Shown here: piece after piece, positions 56,100 to 64,000 of the stretch
Layout: each line of letters starts with the position of its first letter
How positions within the stretch are numbered: the first letter of the stretch is position 1
Assembly (NCBI GenBank): GCA_037501455.1
Contig: CM074865.1
Location: 15,136,501-15,200,500, forward strand
Length of the DNA stretch: 64,000 nt
Direction: 5' to 3'
Origin: Lantana camara
Taxonomy: Eukaryota > Streptophyta > Magnoliopsida > Lamiales > Verbenaceae
Made by a program: the position numbers and the translations under genes
The notes under the pieces: model-generated
Told to the model about the DNA's origin: nothing
The model's input: the letters and a program-made list of their open reading frames with translations, nothing else
Databases searched by the model: none

Positions 56100-56852
56100 A
56101 TAGGGCGAACACGAGCGTTATCTTGCTTTTTGCACGCCTCAGGATCAAGGGTGGACCATCATGTTTCCTAAAGCTGTGCAAACGTACAAGTATGTGAGCC
56201 TTTGTTATGGTAAGGGAAAGCTTTGCGTCTTAGTAGACATTTCTGATCGTCGCTATCCTGATCGTCCAGATGCTACAACTTTTTATACGGTGAAATTTAA
56301 TGGTTGTGTTCTGGAACTAGGAATGATCTGGTACAACTACAGGGACTATTTTAGATGTATACCACGTGTCGATGATGATGATGATTAAGCATTTTGGCAT
56401 CAGTATTTACGAAAGGGTGGAGGTTCAGCATCGCCTAGTGGGACTTTCGTCTGGGAACTTGGCAATCGTGAGTCGTGACTGTGATATTGGACGCTTGTGA
56501 ATATGAAAGATTGGTTCAAATTCAAATGGGGAATTTCGAGGTCCGACTAGTGTTGAATAATAGTTTCAATAAGCTTTGTAGTATCGGGAACGAAGCCATA
56601 TTTGTGGGATGTTCAAGTTCGATTTCTGTTGAAGCTTCGAGCCATGGAGTTGATGGAGAATGCATTTACTTTGCAACAGAGGATGGTAAGGAAAAAGTGC
56701 AAGATGCTGAAGACTGCAGGTACCGTATTCGTGAAGAGGGTGTCTTTAATGTAAAAGAAAATAGGATGCAGCAAACGATTTCATCGACGAATCTACGCTT
56801 TTATTCAGGGTCTTGTGTTGGTTGGTTCACTTCCAAACTCTTTCAGAGATGA
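56100..56852 (+). pseudogene. DUF295 / F-box-type protein relic
   Basis: Two frames carry it: about 56145-56388 (MFPKAVQTYKYVSLCYGKGK, then LCVLVDISD) and 56475-56852 (KLCSIGNEAIFVGCSSSISV, GECIYFATEDG, EEGVFNVKENRMQ). The order GDxxLFxGxxxSxSVxA, then CIYF, then GVFN is that of plant DUF295 proteins, which often carry an F-box. A frame break and stop between the two parts and the lack of an F-box make it a relic. The Copia complex lies just upstream and may have removed its 5' end. Confidence 0.5.
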
Positions 56853-58487
56853 AATTATTGAGATATTGAGTTTGACTCCATAGAATCTATTGGGTAAAAT
56901 GTGGACTACAAGCTATATTATGAGACCGAAAATGATATTTTTCCATTCAAATTATAATGAACATTATTAGATCATTCAACAACAAATGTGAACTATATTT
57001 TCAAATAACATGGAGGAATTTTCGAGTTATCTAATATTAGAGTACTTTAATCTCTGCCTAAGTAGTTGAATTTCCTTTTTAACTCAAGAAATTAGACATA
57101 TCTCAATCTCCAAATCTAATTTACTTCTAATATTATTTAAACTTATTATTAACTGATACGAAATCCATCTTTTGAACATGGCTGCACATTCCTCAGGCTG
57201 GTACTCTGGTGCTGTATGCCCTCCTCCCTACAAACCCACTTACTTATAATTTTTGCATTACTATTTCTTGTCCCAATATTATAAATGGAGTTAAAAATTC
57301 TCACCTTTACAGTTGCAAATGTCATATTGTTGGCATAAGTCCTAGTATACCTGTTACCCAGAAACACAATATATAGATATCAACTTTCTTAATCAACTCT
57401 TCAACAAACAAGAAGATATAATGGTACTTGAACCGGGATCCGCAATGGAGCCCAGGATTTTCATTGAGAGACGACGCAGCACTGAATTCTCCTAGAAAAT
57501 AAAAAATATTCATATTATTCGAATTTGAAGAAAAAATGTGTACATTATATTGAAACATACCCTCCAACTTGTCCTCGAACAAGCCACGCTCTCCACTCAT
57601 CCACAATCGGATAGTTCAGAGCTTTTATCCATGCTTGAGTTGAAAGGAATGTCAAAATCATGTCATGATCACCACTATCAATACACAAAAGAGAAATATA
57701 TCAGTTAGTTACATCAAAACAAGACTGCTCAATCGAGGAGTTCATTTTTCTAAAGGCCAGATTATATTACATAATTTTCGTATTGTGTTGTGTTGTGTTC
57801 AATCTCTAAATTCACAGATGTATTTAAGTTTTGAGGAGAATTGAAACTTATAGCATCAAATTAATTTGAAACTTTCAAGTATAATACCAAAGTTAGAATT
57901 ACCAAAAGTGATATTATTGGAGATACTTTTTTAGGGAAAAATGCAAAATCAGGATACCAACTCTCCCTAATTATCGTTTTGGAGACACTAAATTTTTCGG
58001 CGACAAAAAAATCCACTAACTCTAGAAATCTGTCAATTTTGGGACAATGCTCGCCGCCGGCCGGATTCCACTGTGTATTATCGGAGACTATGGACAAGTG
58101 TCATTTATGATGATGTGGACGATGACAACACTCGAAAACCATCCTACATGTCAAAAATTATGACATGGCCCAAAGCCACCATGTCCACATCATATAAACT
58201 GCCCCAACTTGGTATTGATGTGGCAATAACCTTATTTCTAAAATTTAATTTATTTAAAAAATATATTGATTCATTATTTTCTCTTTAATTACATTATACT
58301 TATACATTATGATTAAATATATAAAATAGACTTTATATTTAAATTATAATTTATATAACTAATTAATAATAATTAAATATTTAAATATCACAAATGGCCT
58401 TAATGATTATATAATATACATACAATGGATCTCTCTCTCTATAAATTAGTTATGTTCACCAAAAAAGAAATATATACATTAAATTAA

Positions 58488-58871
58488 CGGACAATTCCTC
58501 AAAAATCCCCAAGTGTAAACTGAATTTCCTTGTCACTCCCCAATTTTGAAAAAGTTCCTGTTCACTCCCCAATTGAAAAACAAAATTTCTTTTCACTCCC
58601 CAAGTTTGTATAATTTTCCAGGAATTGCGTACATTTTTGAGGGAATTGCGTATAAAAATCCCGGAATCTCGTATATACTAGATTCCGGGATTTTTATACG
58701 CAATTCCCTCAAAAATGTACGCAATTCCTGGAAAATTATACGAACCTGTACTATTTGTGGGGACCTAAAAGGAATTTTGTTTTTCAATTGGGGATTGAAT
58801 GGGAACTTTTTCAAAATTGGGGACCTAAAAGGAATTTTTTCAACTTTTTGGTACTATTCAAAGATTTTCCC
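58488..58871. mobile_element. Nested palindromic MITE, 384 bp, 9 bp TSD
   Basis: Nearly the whole element is an inverted repeat centred near 58680 (GGAATTGCGTACATTTTTGA and its complement on the other arm). It is flanked by TTAAATTAA at 58479-58487 and 58872-58880. It lies inside the 57933-60325 element and is therefore younger. Confidence 0.85.
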
Positions 58872-59472
58872 TTAAATTAAATTAAAATCCATATTTCTTA
58901 ATCTCAACTAATTAGAAACAGTGTTTAATTTGTCACAATAAAAATAAAAAAATCATCGTCTGCTCCTTCACCTCCGCGGCACCGCCACATTCGACGTCTT
59001 CCAACACCACCACCGACGTCTGCTTTGGACCACCGCCGCCATCTTCTCACTACCACCACCAAACCTTCTTCGGACCACCATCATCAACCGCACCAAATCG
59101 CACCAACACCACCATCACGCACACACGACAGAATCACACCACCACCGCAGGAAAAAAATTGCACCACCACCACTAAAATTGCACCACTATCGGCATCGCG
59201 CATATAAACAAAATTGAACAACAACCAAATCACCCGCACACACACCTAGATCTGGATTTTTTCTATATGTTCTTGTATGAATTTTTTGGGCATTTGTAAC
59301 TTTTGGTTGCGATGTAACCCTTATAAGCAGTTTTTTGTGAGGGAAAATACCTTCCATTTTGTTTGGGACACCACTTGTTAGGGAAGAGAGCGTTGGTGGG
59401 GGCACAATAGTAGCGGCGGTGACGGTGGATTTGTTGGGGAAGAGGAACACCGATGGTAGAAAAAGGTGGGGT

Positions 59473-59496
59473 GGGGGGGGGGGGGGGGGGGGGGGG
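59473..59496 (+). repeat. Run of 24 G (possible G-quadruplex tract)
   Basis: An uninterrupted G24 run follows GGTGGGGT and lies in the GC-rich interior of the foldback element. The Gly-rich ORF across it is an artefact. The run length may also carry sequencing error. Confidence 0.85.
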
Positions 59497-60000
59497 ATGA
59501 TGGTGGTTGTGGGCTTGTGGCGGTGCTGGGAGACGAATGGATGCGGTGGTGAGCGGCGGCCTTGATCGGCGGGTCTTCTTCGATTGAGATATATATTTGC
59601 AGAAAATTGGTTTGGGGTTGGGGGTTATGATTTAATGATTTAATCTTTTTCTTCGATTGTGGAAGATTTGCAGAAGATTGGTTTGGGCCTTGGGGTTGGA
59701 AGGTTATTTAATCTTTTTTTTTTTTTTTTTTAAGTTTTGATTTTATTTATGATTTAATTTTGATTATATATAATATACATATATACATTTATGCATATAA
59801 CTATTGCATGTTAATTAATTAAATTTATTAATTAGATAAAGCATAAGCTAAGATATTAAAATACATAATTACATGCATTATTTAAGTGTCTAATTAATTT
59901 ATAATTCTTACCCAAAAAGATTAATTTATAATTAGAAAAATAAAGTATAAATTCATATATTTATTAATAATATATAAATGATATAGGATTCATTATAATA

Positions 60001-60036
<36 letters not shown>

Positions 60037-60479
60037 TTCATTCTGTCTTTTTGTTTTTATTTTTTTATAATATTTAAAGTGTATTAGGTGGTATGCCACT
60101 TGTACAATACATGAACAAATTTTTTGAGTCATTTGACATGTCATTGCCAATGTGTTGTGTTTTATTTCCACGTCAGTAATTTTATCCAAGTCAGCAGAAT
60201 CCGGCGAGCATTGTCCCAAAATTGACAGATTTCTAGAGTTAGTGGACTTTTTTGTCGCCGAAAAATTTAGTGTCCCGCAAAACGTTAGTTAGGGAAAGTT
60301 GGTATCCTGATTTTACATTTTCCCCTACTTTCTTACCTGTATATAAGAGACCTGTACCCTTTGGTGCTGAGATTTGCATGATATGGTCTGCTGTCCCATT
60401 TAGAGGCAGTGTAGGGCAAACTCTTATTGCAACGGACCCATGTTCCTATTGTGGAAATTGAATCTTTTCTCATGACTAT

Positions 60480-61080
60480 AGAATGCACAAATAAACTAGT
60501 AATTATAACAGTTAGAAGAATAAGTATAGAAACGGCTGATCTTTAGGAGTCACGCCACTTGACGATGTTCTAAGATCGTGATGGCCTCCCCTTCGTGTGG
60601 GTATTGTCAGCTCATTACCATTCCAAGATAAAACCAAATAGGCCACAGCCGGCGTTTCTTATTGTGAGCACGATCACAAGGAAACTAAGGAACGAAACCT
60701 TATCACGTTGCCCAAAATATAATATATAAAATAGATATATAGTGAGATGTAGGATGCTCGTGTATGTTTGATGATTGTATGCGTTTCTTCTAACTAGACC
60801 GTAGAACCTATTTATAGTGTTGAAATGTATAGTGTAACTTAAGAGAATCATAAACCAAATAAATGACATTGTGGGAGTTAAAAAATTAATTTGTAGGTTA
60901 TGATATTTGGAGTTTTAAAGTTTTTCAAATTCCAACAGTTCCTACTGTACACTGCATTATAGTAACTATTATTGTTTCATATTATTCCAAGACGACTCTT
61001 TGCCAGCTTAACCATGATTTCGTATTCGATTCTATTAAAAAGTAATTATTATAAACAGAGTTCTACACTTTAACGGTTCG
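60480..61080 (-). other. SCPL intron sequence
   Basis: AT-rich sequence between two SCPL exons. I see no further gene. The minus-strand ORF at 60869-60615 is not supported by any motif. Confidence 0.4.
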
Positions 61081-62337
61081 AAGTTTAGCAATTTAACACA
61101 CCTTCTTAATATGGAGGGCTTCTCGAACACTTGGATCATTAGTCCAGAGTGGAGCAAGCTTATACCTGTCAGTCTGATAGGAAACAATCACAGATTAGAG
61201 TGAGAATGAACAAGATTATGAAGTTGATTAATTGCCATCAACCTCAGTATCATAATCTAATGCGTATATAACAATATAAAACATAATCATATGTTTAAGA
61301 AACAAAAAGCGAAACCCTTCAGGCTTCAAATGCATGTATTTTTTTAGAAGAAATTTTTATTTTTTGTACATTCTACTTTTGTTTCTCTCCTCAAAAAGGG
61401 GACGAAAACGGTGATTTATGATATTTAATGGTTTTGTGTTACATTTGCTCTTCGGACAAAATATTTAGTTTTTCTCCGATAGAAATGGATAAATTACATC
61501 TATATCTTCCAAGTTGGGCGTGATTGCACAAAACAATATCTCTCTCTCTATAGATATTATATTAAGTGAGAAGGTCAAGTTTTATCTCTAGAATTCTTTA
61601 TTTCTTTTTAATTTTTTTATTTGATTTGTTAAAAAAAAAAAAACTAAACCGAGGTACAACACTAACCTATCTCAAACTTTTTTTTTTCCATGCATTTCTT
61701 TTTAATTTTATTTGATTTAAGGAATAAGATAACCGATTTTAAATAATATTCCCGTATATTATCTGCTTAGAATCATAAATTTTCTTTTGTATATGCATCA
61801 AAAAAATTAAAAAAAGTAAAAAGAAAAAAAAAATTATTTGCACTAGCATTGAGTGAGTGTACAAAATTGCTAATATATATATATAGAGAGAGAGAGAGAT
61901 GTATAAACTTGGTAAAAGAACATATGATGATGATAAGTCTTACGTGACACTTGGCTGAAGAAATTCGTTCGTTCTCTTGAAGAGCTCTTTTTTCTCCAAA
62001 GAGCTGGAACGGCCTCGGGGAATAGAAAGCACACACTTTGGTTCTAAAATTTGTGCTTCGTTCACGTCACCAACCAATTAATATGCGCAATTGAAGTCCA
62101 ATTAGGTACACTAATGCTACATTAATTAGAAAATATAAAATAAAAGAAAAGAAGAGAAAAATGGGATTGATTTCTTGCCTTATTGTAAGTTTGAACATCC
62201 TGATAACAAAGTAAATTGGAGGGATCCACATTCATGTATTTTCCCCTACAATTTCGCTTCAAAGACTGTATACCAAAAGGGGACATTAATTATAAAGTTG
62301 AAATATAATTAATTATTGGGATAATTATCGGGGAAAA

Positions 62338-62425
62338 TTCTATTCTGAGCTTAACTCGGTCAAACCGGTGTAACGAGGAGGCAAGTATTTTATATTTGTT
62401 GTGTGGTTGGTAAAATATAGTTAAT
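62338..62425 (+). repeat. Short dispersed repeat shared with the Copia insertion site
   Basis: GAAAATTCTATTCTGAGC through CCGGTGTAACGAGGAGGC and GTGTGGTTGGTAAA matches, with differences, the sequence at 44320-44349 joined to 56022-56080 (CAACTGGTGTAATAAGGGGG). Both loci therefore carry the same old repeat, and the outer Copia LTR is inserted in one copy. Confidence 0.55.
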
Positions 62426-63093
62426 TAAATAGCAAGTGTAATACATTTGCTCTTTTAATTGGTTGGGTTCTATTGAACCGGATTGGGTAGAAATTTTCAA
62501 TTATTTGTTATGAAATGAATTTGATTAACCAAAACCTTGTAGAGTTCATGAGAAATGAGTCCCATTCCATGAGCATATGGTATCTTATATATAGTTACCC
62601 TCACCATCTGGAAATGTCATTGCATTGCCAAGCAAGTAGCCCTGCAAACAAAGTATTCAAAATCAAAGATTGCCACAACTTTATAATCAAGAGTGATCTA
62701 TTTTGTTAATTAAAGAACATGATAAATTATTTTCTATCAAAATTCTGATGCGTACCACAAGAGTCGTCTCACTGCTGTCCCCCTGAATAATATACTTTTC
62801 AATAGTTACAATGTGTTCATTTTAAGAAGATTGAACCGTCTCCATTATTTGATTCGAATTATTTTAGAATTTCCAGTAGCACCAATATATGTCAGTTTAA
62901 GCAGCAACAATCGCGTCGATGATCCCATATTGATTAGTTTAATTTGATAATTATCGTTAGAACATAATTTTTTTTATGAAAAACCTCTTAAATATTAGAG
63001 TGAGTTGTTTATAATTTACTGTTAATTACATATAGATCTCAACGGAATATAGAGAACTACAATTTGCATGTAGCACTTAGTCAAATGATTAAG

Positions 63094-63234
63094 ATAATTA
63101 TATTTATACCCCCTCGTGAATTTAATGATTACATTTACTCCCCCTCTTGAATTTAAAAATATCCCAAGAAATTGGCTTCTTTTGCGTGTATAATGTAACT
63201 ATTAAATTCACGAGGGGATGTAAATGTAATTATT
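63094..63234. mobile_element. Compact MITE, about 141 bp, 8 bp TSD
   Basis: Terminal inverted repeats of about 43 bp (ATAATTATATTTATACCCCC ... GGGATGTAAATGTAATTAT) share CTCGTGAATTTAAT with its complement. TGATTAAG flanks both ends (63086-63093 and 63235-63242). It lies in the SCPL intron between the 63371-63408 and 62536-62641 exons. Confidence 0.75.
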
Positions 63235-63879
63235 TGATTAAGTTGTACTAAATTGTATAAGTTTCAATATTCCTTTGGGATGTAAATACACTTATACACC
63301 TAATCAAAGGAGGTTTAGTATAATTTATCCAAAGTAATTAATGAAAATTTATGTGCGATAGGTTGCAAACCTCAAGGTTAATCATCGGCTCGATTCCCTC
63401 ATCATTTCCTGCATTTCAACAAGAAAACTTAGTGTCACTCTTATTTAATTTTCGCCTGCTCTTATTTTATACTTCGGTATCTAATAAGAACAATAACAGT
63501 GTCCATATTGATGGTGCAAGAATCTGAGTTCCTAAAATACAACAACACTTTCAATATTTGTTTAAAAAGGGAAAGACCATCACAGGCATGAAAGCCTCAG
63601 GAACTGGGTTTCCTTTTGAGCGTGGGTTCTTCCAACTAGGATAACACCAAGTGTGCAGAATGCCGTTAAGATTCAGCTATGGTGAAAAGTTGACAGAGCT
63701 TGGGAAGACGGATAAAATGGGGGAAAGTGATGCCCAGTTCTTGGAGTGTGGTGTATATGAAAGATGACTTGGAAGAGAATGCAGGTGTTCTCCCTTATTT
63801 ATATGTTAGGGGTAAGGTTAGTTTGGGTAATTTGACAGTGTGGTCCCAAATCTGTGTTGCCCCTATGACGGCATGAAAG

Positions 63880-64000
63880 TAGGGGTGGGCGCGGGACGGG
63901 TAGTTCGGGATTCGGGTAGTTCGGGTTCGGGACGGGAAATTTGCAGCCCGATCCCGTCCCGGGAAAGTCGGGTACCCGACATATCGGGGAATTCGGGATT
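63880..64000 (+). mobile_element. hAT-like element end, cut by the window edge
   Basis: TAGGGGTGGGCGCGGGACGG is a common hAT-type terminal sequence. It is followed by repeated TTCGGG/CGGGA words typical of the subterminal region of such elements. Only the left end is in the window. Confidence 0.55.

Larger units (their letters stand above)
57933..60325. mobile_element. Foldback Mutator-like element, 2393 bp, 9 bp TSD, in an SCPL intron
   Basis: Terminal inverted repeats of about 125 bp start AGGGAAAAATGCAAAATCAG and include GACACTAAATTTTTCGGCGA. The other end carries their reverse complement. The flanks are TACTTTTTT (57924-57932) and TACTTTCTT (60326-60334), a 9 bp duplication with one difference. 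No transposase is recognised. The interior is unusually GC-rich at 58970-59560 (CCACCACC-type repeats and a run of 24 G), unlike the AT-rich surroundings, so it may hold captured host sequence. A smaller MITE is nested at 58488-58871. Confidence 0.82.
57084..63408 (-). pseudogene. Serine carboxypeptidase-like (SCPL) gene, 3' two-thirds, pseudogenised
   Basis: Minus-strand exons: 63408-63371 (NDEGIEPMINLE), 62641-62536 (GYLLGNAMTFPDG, then shifted IPYAHGMGLISHELYK), about 62067-61944 (NEAQILEPKC), 61165-61102 (YKLAPLWTNDPSVREALHIK), 60463-60337 (IGTWVRCNKSLPY, YHANLSTKGYRSLIY), 57674-57561 (SGDHDMILTFLSTQAWIKAL), 57350-57305 (YTRTYANNMTFATVK) and 57227 to about 57150 (GGGHTAPEYQPEECAAMFKR). 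The catalytic Asp (SGDHDM) and His (GGGHTAPEY) of this secreted hydrolase/acyltransferase family are present. The N-terminal part with the catalytic Ser is not found before the window end. A frameshift in a TA run (about 62590), a poor phase at one join and read-through of the usual stop indicate decay. A 2.4 kb element lies in the intron between 60337 and 57674. Confidence 0.85.

Noticed and set aside
59025..59207. His/Thr/Pro-rich ORF
   Set aside because: It is a translation of CCACC-type repeats with no domain. It is kept only as evidence for the GC-rich cargo idea.
59359..59565. Gly-rich ORF
   Set aside because: It is a translation of the G24 run and GGT-rich repeat inside a transposable element.

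Overview
This is plant nuclear DNA, most likely from a eudicot. Long GT-AG introns, TGTTAGG...CCAACA Copia LTRs, plant MITEs, a LINE and plant gene families (Golgi-type Ca2+-ATPase ECA3, POPCORN/UTP4, SIN3-like, SCPL, TOP6B) all point that way. The species cannot be fixed from sequence alone. The window holds one intact gene, parts of a few others that are cut by the edge or decayed, and many transposable elements, several nested with readable target-site duplications (TSDs).

Layout. 1-700: first two exons of a UTP4/POPCORN-type WD40 gene (minus strand, running off the left edge) with a telo-box plus site II promoter. 2100-10235: minus-strand gene remains, chiefly a SIN3-like co-repressor pseudogene whose second exon is split by a 962 bp solo LTR. 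A 1.94 kb solo LTR and a hAT-like element sit in the decayed sequence next to it. 10240-15400: AT-rich, with a 509 bp MITE and an inverted-repeat element. 15674-33641: complete 34-exon ECA3 gene. Its exons sum to 3009 nt, giving 1002 residues, with every phase consistent and all P-type ATPase motifs present. One intron carries a Copia RNase H fragment. 33861-38300: a short truncated ORF, then a LINE relic split by two insertions, one being a hAT-type element that contains a tRNA-like polymerase III promoter. 38706-39244: last three exons of a TOP6B relic. 39720-44300: two diverged copies of a segment, the first running into a Mutator (MURA) transposase relic.

44350-56016 is the most complex part. 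A Copia LTR with TSD CGGGT has been split by a second insertion bounded by LTR tips in inverted orientation. Inside lie a plus-strand gag-pol with stops and a frameshift, an apparently foreign 1.8 kb insertion in gag, and a rearranged LTR copy. 56100-56852 is a DUF295-like F-box relic. 57084-63408 is a serine carboxypeptidase-like (SCPL) pseudogene on the minus strand. A 2.4 kb foldback element has landed just inside one of its introns, so that the splice donor GT survives. The right edge cuts a hAT-like end.

The genes do not form a pathway or operon. I found no CRISPR array, no complete tRNA or rRNA gene and no evidence for a new multi-gene system. What is unusual is the nested and inverted transposon architecture and a set of foldback elements with 9 bp TSDs.
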